Source: an uncultured cyanobacterium
Lineage (GTDB): Bacteria > Cyanobacteriota > Vampirovibrionia > Vampirovibrionales > JAGQHJ01
Assembly: GCA_937922745.1 (NCBI GenBank)
Contig: CALAJO010000092.1
Location: 1 to 60,574, forward strand
Direction of reading: 5' to 3'
Length of the DNA stretch: 60,574 bases
Shown: piece after piece, positions 12,679 through 21,370 of the stretch
Numbering within the stretch: position 1 is the first letter of the stretch
Layout of the letters: each line of letters begins with the position of its first letter
The notes under the pieces: generated by a model
Told to the model about the DNA's origin: nothing
What the model saw: the letters and a program-made list of their open reading frames with translations, nothing else
Database searches by the model: none
Made by a program: the position numbers and the translations under genes

Positions 12679-14007
12679 CTAATCGGAGAGGATGTCAACC
12701 AGATCCATTGCATCCGGGTAAATGGCCCCGATGGTGCGTTGGCTTGCCGGGTTGCTCTGATAATTGCGGTACATTTCCAATTCTTTGGCATCTGTTGGTG
12801 GTATCGTTGATTGGATAATCCGATTTATCCAATCGATGGTTCCACCGCCCCAGCTATTAAACGTTCGCTCGTAATAGGCAGCATATTCTCTTTGCACGGC
12901 GACGTAATCCTGCAACGTACGGGGCAGCGCCCGACAATACGTTGAAGCATCTTCCATCAAATTGCGGTATTTTTCAGCCTGTGCCATGGTTTTTGTCCAA
13001 TTTTCGATGGCGTTGGTCGGCTTACTAAAAAACATATCTTTGTGCGCCATGCCAAAGTTGTGCATTAATTGAATCCGTTCCGCCTCCCAATAAAGAACAT
13101 CCTCTGGATTTTTTAACGCTTCGGCCATCACTTTTTCATATCGAATCCGCTCTTGAAATGTGGGTAAATGGTTCAATCCACGCGCTTTTAAAGTTTCCTC
13201 AAGCTGTATTGCCCGCTGGCGGTGGTACTCGGATTTCGCTTTTAAATAGGTTTTAAAAAACGCCTTTGCCTTATCCGGTTGTTCAGTGGCAACCTGAACC
13301 AGATAATCGGACAGCCCGGTGGTTTCAAAGGACCATAAATTACTTGGAAACATCACCTCGGTAGGAAAACATGCATCCTGTTCAGTAAGTGGATCAAACG
13401 GCTGCGCATAGCCATAATCAATGAGGTGGGCCGTATCCTCCTCGGTATCCATCAAGAGATTACCTGCGCCGATATCATTATGCTTGATCCCGGCCAAATC
13501 AAGGGGCAGGAGATTATCCAGAAAAATCGAGCGTAACTGCCTTTCCGTCGGGAGTTGATTGGCCTTTCCCTGGACGAGGCTGGTTACCGTAAACTCATAA
13601 CCGGCTTTATTTCGGCCATAAGCCAGCAATCTCTGTCCGGTTGGCTGCATGGTGGCCGGTAAGCGTTCAAGCATATCGGCTTCCAGTTGCATCCCTGTGT
13701 CCTGCTTTTTCTTCGCAATTTTAACCACCAACTTTTGCCTGTCTGCTACAAGCAGATAAGCATCCCCGACAGCCCCGCTGGAAAGGGATTGGCTGGCTCG
13801 CCTGGCCTGGGGCAGGTTAACGAATTCCCACACCTGGGTTCTGGCGGCATTTGTTAAATGGTCTTTCGGGAAACGTTGTTGCCTGCCTGAAAAACAAACT
13901 TGATCGTGCTTAAAAGGGGCGATTGCCGCAGCGCCAGCATACTGGCCCTGCATGGCATTCATCGGGCGGAGTCGTTTATAGGAGGGCAAGATCAAGGCTG
14001 GAATCAT
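12679..14007 (-). CDS. Protein-kinase-fold protein (RIO/APH-like)
   Basis: This 442-aa protein carries a kinase-like core. SSGAVGDAYLLV resembles a glycine loop. VVKIAKKK gives the ATP-anchoring lysine and a Glu follows in EADMLERL. HNDIGAGNLLMD is the catalytic loop (HxD-x4-N), and HLIDYGYAQPFDP supplies the metal-binding Asp in place of DFG. The last 200 residues are helical and match nothing I know. The N-terminal 50 residues are a disordered leader containing QVCFSGRQQ, similar to leaders of other orphan proteins here. Starts at 14007, or at the next ATGs (Met16, Met19), are possible; none has a good SD. The substrate is unknown: small molecule and protein are both possible. Confidence 0.75.
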   Translation of the reverse strand: MIPALILPSYKRLRPMNAMQGQYAGAAAIAPFKHDQVCFSGRQQRFPKDHLTNAARTQVWEFVNLPQARRASQSLSSGAVGDAYLLVADRQKLVVKIAKKKQDTGMQLEADMLERLPATMQPTGQRLLAYGRNKAGYEFTVTSLVQGKANQLPTERQLRSIFLDNLLPLDLAGIKHNDIGAGNLLMDTEEDTAHLIDYGYAQPFDPLTEQDACFPTEVMFPSNLWSFETTGLSDYLVQVATEQPDKAKAFFKTYLKAKSEYHRQRAIQLEETLKARGLNHLPTFQERIRYEKVMAEALKNPEDVLYWEAERIQLMHNFGMAHKDMFFSKPTNAIENWTKTMAQAEKYRNLMEDASTYCRALPRTLQDYVAVQREYAAYYERTFNSWGGGTIDWINRIIQSTIPPTDAKELEMYRNYQSNPASQRTIGAIYPDAMDLVDILSD

Positions 14008-14077
14008 GATTGAAGTAAAACGAATCCGAACCCGAAATTGACAGGCTATTCCCTAGAGTGGCATGAGATCGGTGCGT

Positions 14078-14707
14078 TTAAATATATTCCCGTTGCCGGA
14101 GCCACTTGGTGGACACCCATTTTTCGCCGCGAATGACAGGGATGGAGCCATGGAGCGAATCCGGGTTGGGCTGGGCGTTGGAGTAAACGCTGTAAAACAG
14201 GACGCCATTGCCGCGCTCGGGTTTCACATCGATGCCCACGGTTGGGAAGGTGGTTTCGCCGCCCTCTTCAACCTCCGATAAATACATCAGGACGGTTGCG
14301 ACGCGTTGGCCGCCTTTTTCCAGCGCCTTGCGGCCGCCGGGGTGTTCAGGGTCAAAATAATCGAAGTGGGGTTTATATTCTTCCCCAATGCGGTAGCGCA
14401 ATATCTGGATCGCTTCGCCGTTTTCCACCGGCAGACGGGTGAGTCCGGCAATCCGTTCTTCAATGCCGGTCACAATCGGGTCATGGCGAAGGGTAAGGAA
14501 GGTCAACGAGCTGGAGCGTTCCTTGACCTGGATGTATTCCCCGGTTTCAGGGTCGACCACGGTGGAAGGTTGAAGTTTTTCCTCCGCCAGCTGAATCAAA
14601 TGATCGCACTCCGAGAAGCTGAGAAAGTTTTTTAAAACCCAAATCCCGGGCGATGCAGCCAGTTGCTCCATTTCCCCAGCCCATTTCTTTTCGATTGCTG
14701 TTTCCAC
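14078..14707 (-). CDS. Prolyl 4-hydroxylase-type 2-oxoglutarate/Fe(II) dioxygenase
   Basis: This 209-aa protein is a P4Hc-type dioxygenase, which hydroxylates proline (or a related residue) using O2, 2-oxoglutarate and Fe(II). The iron triad is visible: H-x-D in YKPHFDYFDP and the distal His in DSLHGSIPV, with the 2-oxoglutarate-binding Lys in RGEKWVSTKW. The substrate side is marked by KERSSSLTFL and QILRYRIGEEY. The GTG start has AAAGGATG upstream. It lacks a signal peptide, so it should act in the cytoplasm. Bacterial members modify EF-Tu or collagen-like proteins; I see no collagen-like target in the window. Confidence 0.92.
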   Translation of the reverse strand: METAIEKKWAGEMEQLAASPGIWVLKNFLSFSECDHLIQLAEEKLQPSTVVDPETGEYIQVKERSSSLTFLTLRHDPIVTGIEERIAGLTRLPVENGEAIQILRYRIGEEYKPHFDYFDPEHPGGRKALEKGGQRVATVLMYLSEVEEGGETTFPTVGIDVKPERGNGVLFYSVYSNAQPNPDSLHGSIPVIRGEKWVSTKWLRQREYI

Positions 14708-14949
14708 GTGTCATCCTTTCTTGTCCCTAAAATGTTTCCGTGGAGGTTATCGGTTAACAGGCCAGAAACTTAAAGCGCCGGTTAACAGTCCTTTATGTCC
14801 AAACCCTGTCTCTTACGTTAAAGTCAGGGTGTTGTACTTTTGGAGAATAAAACTTTTCCCATCATAATTAAGATTTTCAAAAGCAGGAATCCTTTTCCCG
14901 GTTTCCTTTGATAAACTGATAAGTGTTTTGGTATCGGGAAGATGGGAAT

Positions 14950-15129
14950 ATGCAAATTTCATCCTTCAACGCGTACAGCAATTATTACGCCGCCATGCCC
15001 ATGCAGTCCGGTTTATCTGCCGGGGCCGCCAGCCTTTCTGCCGAATCCGGTGCATTGTCCGGTCAGTTGGGGGAATTGCGCAAGATGATTGCGGACGATA
15101 TCAAGCGAACCTTCAATACGTTTGCTTAA
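14950..15129 (+). CDS. Small orphan protein, 59 aa
   Basis: The product begins MQISSFNAYSNYYA, has a small-residue middle (Ala/Ser/Gly) and ends in an amphipathic helix (GELRKMIADDIKRTF). Purine-rich GGGAAGATGGGAA precedes the ATG. It ends 4 bases before the convergent SRPBCC gene. No family is recognised. The Asn/Tyr/Ser-rich start is reminiscent of the leaders on other orphans here, but it lacks the F-G core. Confidence 0.5.
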   Translation: MQISSFNAYSNYYAAMPMQSGLSAGAASLSAESGALSGQLGELRKMIADDIKRTFNTFA

Positions 15130-15133
15130 TGCC

Positions 15134-15628
15134 TTAAATCTCTTTTCTTTCGTGGATAGTTCCCAGGCCACTCGGCTCAACCAATGCCGACTCGCGGGAC
15201 TCCGCAAAGCGCTTGAAGTTTTCCAGGTCTTCTTCCAGCATATCGCGGGGGTTTTCAACCAGTTCTGCAACAAACTCGCCTAGTAAGCCACCTGGGGCTG
15301 CATAGCTCATACTCACTTCCACCTTGGTCTGGTTGGGCCCTAGCGGTTGGAAGTTTACTGAGCCGCTTGTATCCACGTTTTGCCCGTTAATGCTGTGCCA
15401 GGAGATGATTTTATTGGGGATCATCATGTCCACAACCGCATCCCAGCTCACATTCTTGCTGTTCAGTGGCCCTTTCATCTCCCAGTGCCAGAGATTTTCC
15501 TGGCCTGCCACCGGTGTAACGCTGATGAGTTTATGCATAAAACGGGGAAAGGCTTCAAAGTTCGTCCAGATTTGGTAGCAAACCTCAACCGGGGCATTCA
15601 CTTCGATTTTACGGGTGATTTTGTACAC
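15134..15628 (-). CDS. SRPBCC/START-like polyketide cyclase family protein
   Basis: A 164-aa helix-grip protein. It opens with a strand (YKITRKIEVNAPVEVCYQIW) and FEAFPRFMHKLISVT, the usual start of the ligand-cavity domain, and ends with a long C-terminal helix (GLLGEFVAELVENPRDMLEEDL). The VEN-P-x-x-ML-x-x-DL-x-x-FK pattern is common in cyanobacterial-type cyclase/dehydratase proteins. The GTG start has GAGGAG 8 bases upstream. Such proteins bind hydrophobic ligands such as quinones or lipids; the ligand here is unknown. Confidence 0.85.
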   Translation of the reverse strand: MYKITRKIEVNAPVEVCYQIWTNFEAFPRFMHKLISVTPVAGQENLWHWEMKGPLNSKNVSWDAVVDMMIPNKIISWHSINGQNVDTSGSVNFQPLGPNQTKVEVSMSYAAPGGLLGEFVAELVENPRDMLEEDLENFKRFAESRESALVEPSGLGTIHERKEI

Positions 15629-15844
15629 GGCATTGTCTCCTCAAACAGTTCCAGGTATGTTCGCTCAAACCGAGTACGTTTGGTTTACGCATAACCGGTT
15701 TGAGGCGCGGATTTCGGCACTAAAAAACCGGAGGGGTTTCGTATAAATTGCCCAAATACAATTTATCAAGCCGTCTCCGGATGCTTTTATTATGGGGCTT
15801 TTGGGTTCAACCGGGTATTCTCGATATGGTTAGTTTTATCGGAC

Positions 15845-16231
15845 TTAATGCAATGCCGGTAACAATTGATCTTCCGGCAGGTGGCGGGCTAACAGGCGTT
15901 CAACCGGTTTGTTGCCGATTAAGTGTTTCTCGGCAATTTCTTCCACATCCTGCGGTTGCACGCCGTAATACCAAACCCCATCGGGGTAGATTAAGACAGC
16001 AGGCCCCACTTGGCACAACCCAACGGAACCACAGGTCGTCACTATTACCGAGCCCTCCCAGGAGCCACGCTTACCATAAAGCAGGCCTTTCTGTGCCAGC
16101 ACCCCCCAGAATGTTTCCAATACGGCTTCGCTGCCAAAGGAGGAACACGATTTCCCGGTGCAAACAAACACATGCCGCTTTAAAGGGGCAACCACCACCG
16201 GGGCTTTATCAATCAGTTCGGCTCTATCCAT
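15845..16231 (-). CDS. Thioredoxin-like [2Fe-2S] ferredoxin
   Basis: The product of about 128 aa has the thioredoxin-fold ferredoxin pattern: HVFVCTGKSC near the N-terminus and VIVTTCGSVGLCQVGPAVLIYPDGVWY in the second half, giving four cysteines for one [2Fe-2S] cluster. I set the start at ATG 16231, because AAGG lies about 9 bases upstream; upstream in-frame starts at 16240 (ATG) and 16261 (TTG) exist. It is a cytoplasmic electron carrier. It stands alone, with no hydrogenase or Nuo genes nearby. Confidence 0.88.
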   Translation of the reverse strand: MDRAELIDKAPVVVAPLKRHVFVCTGKSCSSFGSEAVLETFWGVLAQKGLLYGKRGSWEGSVIVTTCGSVGLCQVGPAVLIYPDGVWYYGVQPQDVEEIAEKHLIGNKPVERLLARHLPEDQLLPALH

Positions 16232-16404
16232 CTCATCCATCCTTGCCAACAAATTTCGCAAGTTTTATTATGGGGCCAAAAGTTGGCGGATGACAATTGA
16301 CGCCCTTTTGTGGGGAAGTAGTTTGGTGGCCTATTTTACAAGCCCTCGCTTTAAGATAAACTTTTGACCGTAGTGATATTGTGTTTGATAAGGGGACGTG
16401 AACC

Positions 16405-16881
16405 ATGACGACCGCCACCGCGAAAGAATCTATTGGAAGGGCCCTGGGACGCATTTCCAGCGGGTTGTATATTGTAACCATGGGTACGGGTGAGCAAAAG
16501 CAGGGTATGCTGGCCTCCTGGGTGATGCAGGCCGGGTTTGAGCCGCCGGTTGTGACGATTGCTTTCCAGAATGACCGCGATATGCTGGCAAAGCTGGAGA
16601 GCGTGGGCAAAGTGGTCATCAACGTCCTGAGCGATGGAAACTCCAACCTAATGGGACGCTTTGGCCGATACAAGCCCGATCAGTTCGAAGGGCTGGATAT
16701 TATGGAAGACGATCACGGCGTGATTTTGAAGGACACGGTGGCTTACCTGTGCTGCCGCATAACCCAAAAATGGGAAGCCGGTGATCATACGATTGTGCTG
16801 GCCACCGTGGAGGAAGGGGATATGCTGAACCCGGATTTGCAACCTTGGAGTCACCTGCGAAAAAACGGGTTTGTCTACTAG
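16405..16881 (+). CDS. Flavin reductase domain (FMN-binding split barrel) protein
   Basis: A 158-aa flavin reductase-like protein that binds FMN and reduces or uses it with NAD(P)H. Visible features are ALGRISSGLYIVT, then GMLASWVMQAGFEPPVVTIAF (flavin-binding strand region) and KVVINVLSD. The closest relatives I know are the C-terminal domains of cyanobacterial flavodiiron proteins and stand-alone homologues. It is 8 bases upstream of the DUF167 gene and probably co-transcribed. An AAGGGGACGTG precedes the ATG. Confidence 0.88.
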   Translation: MTTATAKESIGRALGRISSGLYIVTMGTGEQKQGMLASWVMQAGFEPPVVTIAFQNDRDMLAKLESVGKVVINVLSDGNSNLMGRFGRYKPDQFEGLDIMEDDHGVILKDTVAYLCCRITQKWEAGDHTIVLATVEEGDMLNPDLQPWSHLRKNGFVY

Positions 16882-16889
16882 CGGCCTGA

Positions 16890-17231
16890 ATGACCGTTTA
16901 TCTCCGCAAAGGCAAGGACACAGCCTGGTTACTGCCGCTGAAAGTAACGCCTAATGCTGCCAGGAACGAATGGCTGACGATGTCGGAAACGGATGAGTGC
17001 TTAAAGGTGAAGCTTAATGCCGCGCCTGAAAAAGGAAAAGCCAACCAAGCCCTGGTTGCCTTTTTATCCGCGTCGTTCGGTTTGCCTAAATCCCAGGTAA
17101 CGGTAATTCGGGGGGAGACGGCTCGCCTGAAGCAGGTTGCGGTGATGGCGCCGTGGTCGCCGGATGAATGGCGCCTTCGGTTGTCAGCGTTGGTGGCAGG
17201 GCAACCGGAATGGTTTCAGTTCCCGGAGTAA
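16890..17231 (+). CDS. DUF167 (YggU family) protein
   Basis: A 113-aa member of the small YggU/DUF167 family, whose molecular function is not established. LPLKVTPNAARNEW and VKLNAAPEKGKANQALVAFL are the family signature (P-x-A-x-x-N and APP/APEKGKAN), followed by SQVTVIRGETARLKQV. The usual length is about 90-110 aa, so the tail is a little long. The last 146 bases are antisense to the C-terminal tail of the thioredoxin-like gene on the other strand. The core family residues fall both inside and outside the overlap. Confidence 0.9.
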   Translation: MTVYLRKGKDTAWLLPLKVTPNAARNEWLTMSETDECLKVKLNAAPEKGKANQALVAFLSASFGLPKSQVTVIRGETARLKQVAVMAPWSPDEWRLRLSALVAGQPEWFQFPE

Positions 17232-17952
17232 GCCAACCTGCGAGCTGGGTCAAGTCTAACGCTAACTGCCAGCTTTGGGCGTGGTTAAGCACCTGGTTGT
17301 AAACCGAACCGTTGGGAGACAGCACGAGATAGGCCGGGAAGCTTGAAATTCCCAGTTCACGGGCCCATTGGGAAACCCAAGGGGTGGTTGCGTCCAGGCT
17401 CAACAGCTCTGCCTTTTCAGGTGGGATGCCGGACAACCCGGCCATGGCGGCATCCATCAAGGATTGCTCTTTCGCATCATAATTCGCTCGGAAAACGATG
17501 AGACGGTAGGCTGCGGTTATCTTGTCGCCAGAGGTCATCGCCCTTAAATTGGCCGGGATGGCCAGGGATGGGTTCAAGCCCAGGCTTTCCTTCACTTGCC
17601 ATATCAATACTTCCGGCTCGATTCGCCCTTTCAGGTTCAGCAGAATTTCCTGGTTGGGGGCCACAACCAGGTATTCCGGCAGTGCGGTTACCTGGTGCTG
17701 GATAAAAGCGTCTCGGGATTCCGGCTTTTCCACGACATATCGCACCAGGTTCAATTTGCCGGGCGTCACCTGCTGTTGAATCTGGTGGAGGCTGTCGTAT
17801 ACGGGCCGGCATTCCTCGCACTGTTCAGATTCGAAAAGAAGAACTGTTACGGAAGATGAACCGGTTTCCGGCGGTGTTTGGGCATGGATGTTCGCACCGG
17901 ATAATAATCCTGCCAGAATGAGTAACAAGGTTATGTGTGTTTTCTGACTCAC
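17086..17952 (-). CDS. Exported thioredoxin-like protein with Pro/Thr-rich tail
   Basis: A 288-aa protein with a signal peptide (LLLILAGLLSGANIHA, residues 8-24). A thioredoxin-like domain follows, whose redox motif reads ESEQCEECRPVY (C-x-x-C). A cis-proline-type segment reads TALPEYLVV. A second thioredoxin-like half (SLDATTPWVSQWARELGISSFPAYLVL) lacks the CxxC. The last about 48 residues are Pro/Thr/Ser-rich and are encoded antisense to the DUF167 gene. It is probably a periplasmic disulfide or heme-handling factor; the partner is unknown. It is divergent from leuA. Confidence 0.8.
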   Translation of the reverse strand: MSQKTHITLLLILAGLLSGANIHAQTPPETGSSSVTVLLFESEQCEECRPVYDSLHQIQQQVTPGKLNLVRYVVEKPESRDAFIQHQVTALPEYLVVAPNQEILLNLKGRIEPEVLIWQVKESLGLNPSLAIPANLRAMTSGDKITAAYRLIVFRANYDAKEQSLMDAAMAGLSGIPPEKAELLSLDATTPWVSQWARELGISSFPAYLVLSPNGSVYNQVLNHAQSWQLALDLTQLAGWLTPGTETIPVALPPTLTTEGAIHPATTAPSPQPASGEPSPPELPLPGI

Positions 17953-18011
17953 ATCGTTTTCCTCGGCTCAAATCACCCGTGGATAAAGGTATCGGCCTAA
18001 CAGGCGAAATC

Positions 18012-18040
18012 TTGAATGCCGATGCAATTCCCATTAAGAT
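18012..18040 (+). promoter_or_regulatory. Putative sigma70 promoter of leuA
   Basis: TTGAAT (18012-18017), a 17-base spacer and TAAGAT (18035-18040) lie 40 bases before the leuA ATG at 18080. Spacing is ideal and four of six bases match in each box. No leader peptide or leucine codon run is visible between it and the gene. Confidence 0.45.
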
Positions 18041-18079
18041 GAAATAGTGGAGTATGGTGGAAACAAGGAGCGCCAGACT

Positions 18080-19276
18080 ATGCCGGATAGAGTGCCAATG
18101 AATGATGACAAAAGGGTTTACATCTTCGATACCACGCTGCGCGATGGTGAGCAGTCGCCGGGCGCTGCCTTGAAAAACCATGAAAAGCTCCAGATCGCCA
18201 AGCAACTGGCCAAGCTCAACGTCGATATCATTGAGGCCGGGTTTCCCTTTAGCAGCCCTGGAGATTTTCAATCGGTGCAGCAGATTGCCGCCGAGGTGGA
18301 AGGCCCGGTGGTCGCCGGGCTGTGTCGTGCCACGCCGCAGGATATCGAAGCGACCTGGGATGCGGTCAAGATCGCCAAGCGTCCCCGTATCCATACGTTT
18401 ATTGCCACCAGCGACATCCATATCGAAACCAAGTTCAAACGCAGCCGAGATGAAATCCTTCAGATGGCGCGGGACATGGTGGCGCTGGCAGCCTCCAAGT
18501 GTCCGGATGTGGAATTTTCCGCAGAGGATGCCGGACGCAGCGATCGCTTCTTTTTGTACAAAGTGTTGGAAGCGGTGATTGATGCGGGCGCGACCACGGT
18601 GAACATCCCGGATACGGTGGGGTATACCATCCCGGAGGAGTTTGGCCGTTTAATCCGCAACATCAAGCTCAATGTGCCCAATATCGATAAGGCCATCATT
18701 TCGGTCCATTGCCACAACGACCTGGGGATGGCGACCGCCAACAGCCTGGCAGGCGTGCTGAACGGCGCGCGCCAGGTGGAATGCACCATTAACGGTATTG
18801 GCGAGCGCGCCGGCAATGCCGCCATGGAAGAAGTCGTGATGGCGATGCATGTTCGCCCGGCGTATTTTGAAGGGTGTTATACCAACATTAATACCCAGGA
18901 GTTTGTCAGGACCAGCCAGCTGGTATCCGAACTGACCGGGATGCCCATTCAGCCGAACAAAGCCATTGTGGGCCGAAACGCCTTTGCGCACGAATCCGGC
19001 ATCCACCAGGACGGGTTTTTGAAGGGTCGCGATACCTACGAGATTATGCACCCGCAACAGGTGGGCCTGGAGAAATCCAGCTTGCCGCTGGGGCCACGTT
19101 CCGGGAAGGCCGCGCTCAAGTCCAAGTTGCAGGAGCTGGAGATGATTATTCCGGATGAGTCTATGCCGGCCTTGTTTGAAGCGTTTAAAGTGCTGGCGGA
19201 CGAGAAGAAATTTGTCACGGATGAGGATATCCAGCAACTGGCCGGGAAATGGGCCGTTGAGAAACACGCCGTATAG
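18080..19276 (+). CDS. leuA: 2-isopropylmalate synthase-like protein lacking the regulatory domain
   Basis: This 398-aa protein belongs to the DRE-TIM lyase family and most resembles LeuA, which condenses acetyl-CoA with 2-oxoisovalerate in leucine synthesis. It shows [14 protein letters not shown], the metal motif [26 protein letters not shown] and the LeuA subdomain [17 protein letters not shown]. Normal LeuA is about 510-550 aa with a C-terminal leucine-sensing domain. Here the protein ends at a true stop right after the linker subdomain, with no continuation in any frame. Start ATG 18080 has AAGGAG 8-9 bases upstream; the longer frame from 18047 is less likely. Homocitrate or citramalate synthase activity cannot be excluded. 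Confidence 0.85.
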   Translation: MPDRVPMNDDKRVYIFDTTLRDGEQSPGAALKNHEKLQIAKQLAKLNVDIIEAGFPFSSPGDFQSVQQIAAEVEGPVVAGLCRATPQDIEATWDAVKIAKRPRIHTFIATSDIHIETKFKRSRDEILQMARDMVALAASKCPDVEFSAEDAGRSDRFFLYKVLEAVIDAGATTVNIPDTVGYTIPEEFGRLIRNIKLNVPNIDKAIISVHCHNDLGMATANSLAGVLNGARQVECTINGIGERAGNAAMEEVVMAMHVRPAYFEGCYTNINTQEFVRTSQLVSELTGMPIQPNKAIVGRNAFAHESGIHQDGFLKGRDTYEIMHPQQVGLEKSSLPLGPRSGKAALKSKLQELEMIIPDESMPALFEAFKVLADEKKFVTDEDIQQLAGKWAVEKHAV

Positions 19277-19301
19277 TTAGCTAAAGCCAATATTACTTAT
19301 T

Positions 19302-19814
19302 ATGAACCATTCCTTCTTGCATCACGCCAAAAATCGCTGGTCCGAGGCGTTGTGGTTTATGGTGTTGTTTGCCTTGCTGGCAAACGTGGCCTATCTGCTC
19401 TGGCCAAGCGTGCCGAAACACATGGTGATTACGCCGCACCCGGCAACCCTTCGCGAGTACGAAAGCGCCCCGCCGATTCTGGTGAAGTCCCAACCGGACG
19501 TCGGGTATAACATGATGCTGGTGGAGGCGGACGCCAAAACAGAGAAGCCTCGCGTTATCCGTCAGGTTGCATCTTCCTCCAATCGAAGCCAGGCAAAGCC
19601 GCCGAAGAAAGCCTTCCAGGGGAAGGTCAACATTAATACGGCTTCATTGCAGCAGTTGCAGTTGTTACCGGGTATCGGGCCCAAAATGGCGGAGCGGATT
19701 GTGGCGCATCGGAGCCAGTTAGGCCGTTTTACCTCGGTGGAGCAACTCCTGGATGTCCCGGGTATCGGGCCTAAAAAGCTGGAAAAACTGGTTGCGTTCT
19801 GCGTATTGCAATAA
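19302..19814 (+). CDS. ComEA-like membrane-anchored helix-hairpin-helix protein
   Basis: A 170-aa protein with one N-terminal membrane segment (LWFMVLFALLANVAYLLW, about residues 17-34), a linker of about 70 residues and a C-terminal ComEA-type DNA-binding pair. That pair reads VNINTASLQQLQLLPGIGPKMAERIV, then FTSVEQLLDVPGIGPKKLEKL. ComEA binds incoming DNA in natural transformation, so a role in DNA uptake is likely. No other com genes are in the window. It ends 7 bases before the convergent OsmC gene. Confidence 0.88.
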   Translation: MNHSFLHHAKNRWSEALWFMVLFALLANVAYLLWPSVPKHMVITPHPATLREYESAPPILVKSQPDVGYNMMLVEADAKTEKPRVIRQVASSSNRSQAKPPKKAFQGKVNINTASLQQLQLLPGIGPKMAERIVAHRSQLGRFTSVEQLLDVPGIGPKKLEKLVAFCVLQ

Positions 19815-19821
19815 GCTTAAG

Positions 19822-20271
19822 CTAGCTGACCTTGGCCGAAGCGGGCAGGTGGAAGAACTGATCGGCTACAACGGTTTCCGTCATCAAGGTTTGGTGGACA
19901 GGGCAGCGCGAGGCGATCTCCTTTAAGCGTGCAAGTTGCTCTTCATCCAGGTTGCCGGTAATGGTAATCTGGCGTTCAATGTGGTCAACCTTGCCATCCT
20001 GCGTAAGGCAGGTTTCGCAATCCCTGGCGTGGATTTTGCGGTGCGAGAGTTCAACTTTGATATCATCCACCGGCCACTGCTTGCGACGGGCATATAACAT
20101 CATCGTCATGGAGGTGCAGGCGCCAAGGGCTCCTAGTAACAGGTCGTAGGGATCCGGCCCGGCGCCATCGCCACCTACGCTTTGGGGTTCATCCACCACA
20201 AAACGAAATGACCCTGCTTCCACTTCGTGCTGTAGGTTTTGTTTATGCCTTACAATTACTTGCGGTTCCAT
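19822..20271 (-). CDS. OsmC/Ohr family peroxiredoxin-like protein
   Basis: A 149-aa OsmC family protein. It shows GPDPYDLLLGALGACTSMTMMLYA with the first redox cysteine and IASRCPVHQTL with the second, the pair used for hydroperoxide reduction. The YARRKQWPVDDIKVEL segment is typical of the OsmC rather than the Ohr branch. I chose ATG 20271 because ATAGGAGG lies just upstream; the longer frame from 20289 has no such site. It is a cytoplasmic stress enzyme with no regulator nearby. Confidence 0.9.
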   Translation of the reverse strand: MEPQVIVRHKQNLQHEVEAGSFRFVVDEPQSVGGDGAGPDPYDLLLGALGACTSMTMMLYARRKQWPVDDIKVELSHRKIHARDCETCLTQDGKVDHIERQITITGNLDEEQLARLKEIASRCPVHQTLMTETVVADQFFHLPASAKVS

Positions 20272-20445
20272 CAAATGCCTCCTATCCATGGTTATTCAGA
20301 TGCGTTGTCATCATATCCAAGAACAATCTTCTTCAGATGTGAATCTTTGTAAACGGAACCGATGATATACGCAATCCGCTTCTTTAAATTGTTTTTATAT
20401 CATAAGAATATTCTTTTTGACTTGAGAGAAGAGGAGATAATTGGA

Positions 20446-21177
20446 ATGGTATCCAATCCTATGGCGTTTCAGCCGATACCCATCGCGGGCGTCCGTTATC
20501 TAAGCCAAATCGTCGATAATTTTTATGGAAACAACGATGGGGCGCTCAGTGCGCAGGAAGCCCAAAACGGCGCTCAGTTGATGCAGTTTTGGAATGCAAA
20601 TTACAGTAACGCGTTTAGCCAGATTGCAACGGCTTTGCAGCAGGGCAACACCCGCGTGGATCCCAACCGGGATGGTCGGATGACCTTTAGGGAGCTTGGG
20701 TTTGGCGGATTTCCCACCAGCCCCAGCATTCTTTCGGAACTGAGCCAGTTGGGGCAGCGCTCCGGGCAACCGGATATTCTGGAGCCGTCGGACTTGATTG
20801 CCCAGATGCCGCCGCCACCCCCAACGAATACATTCAATCCCGTCAACCTGGAATCCGCTCGCCAGGCCAGCCAATGGGTAGATTTTAGCCTGGGGAACCG
20901 CGACGGGATGATTGACCGGCAGGAAGCAACCTTTGCCAGCAACTACCTCAGCCAGTTTAGCCCGGATTTGGGCAGGATGTTCGGCAGGATTGCGGATGCC
21001 TTCAGCACAGGGAACCGTGCCGTGGACCCCAATGGGGATAACCGGATGAGTTATTTTAATTTCTGGTGGACCGGGACGACATCGCCGGATGAATTGACAC
21101 GCCTGGCGGGGAATTCCGGAAGCCCGAACCAGATAGAAACCTCGGATTTTAATTTAATGATGCCATTGGGCTTCTAA
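20446..21177 (+). CDS. Internally duplicated EF-hand-like protein
   Basis: A 243-aa protein built from two copies of a unit of about 110 residues. Each copy has an N-terminal loop (GNNDGALSAQEA in copy 1, GNRDGMIDRQEA in copy 2), a second loop (DPNRDGRMTFREL; DPNGDNRMSYFNF) and a shared ending (QPDILEPSDLIAQM; NQIETSDFNLMM). The loops have the D-x-N-x-D-G/N spacing of calcium sites. The last one lacks the terminal Glu (MSYFNF), so it may not bind. No signal peptide is seen. Start ATG 20446 is preceded by GAGGAGA; the upstream frame from 20362 is unlikely. A terminator follows. Function is unknown. Confidence 0.75.
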   Translation: MVSNPMAFQPIPIAGVRYLSQIVDNFYGNNDGALSAQEAQNGAQLMQFWNANYSNAFSQIATALQQGNTRVDPNRDGRMTFRELGFGGFPTSPSILSELSQLGQRSGQPDILEPSDLIAQMPPPPPTNTFNPVNLESARQASQWVDFSLGNRDGMIDRQEATFASNYLSQFSPDLGRMFGRIADAFSTGNRAVDPNGDNRMSYFNFWWTGTTSPDELTRLAGNSGSPNQIETSDFNLMMPLGF

Positions 21178-21201
21178 TCGTTGGAAATTTAATGCTTTAA
21201 G

Positions 21202-21238
21202 GCCGATACCGACAAGGTATCGGCTTTGCCACTTTTTT
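21202..21238 (+). terminator. Rho-independent terminator after EF-hand-like gene
   Basis: Stem GCCGATACC (21202-21210), loop GACAA, stem GGTATCGGC (21216-21224), then a T-rich run ending in TTTTTT. It lies 25 bases past the stop codon. Confidence 0.85.
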
Positions 21239-21310
21239 AATAATATCCTGCGACATGCAATTTAAAACAGTGAAAAGGCAGTGGATTGCCGGGCATGCCT
21301 TTAAGGGGGA

Positions 21311-21340
21311 TTGACGTTAACCCCTTGCATTACATATAAT
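21311..21340 (+). promoter_or_regulatory. Strong sigma70 promoter
   Basis: TTGACG (21311-21316), an 18-base spacer and TATAAT (21335-21340) predict a start near 21347, 24 bases before the ATG of the 93-aa gene. Confidence 0.75.
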
Positions 21341-21370
21341 AATCCTGCGTCAGTGTAACTGGGCTGGAAA

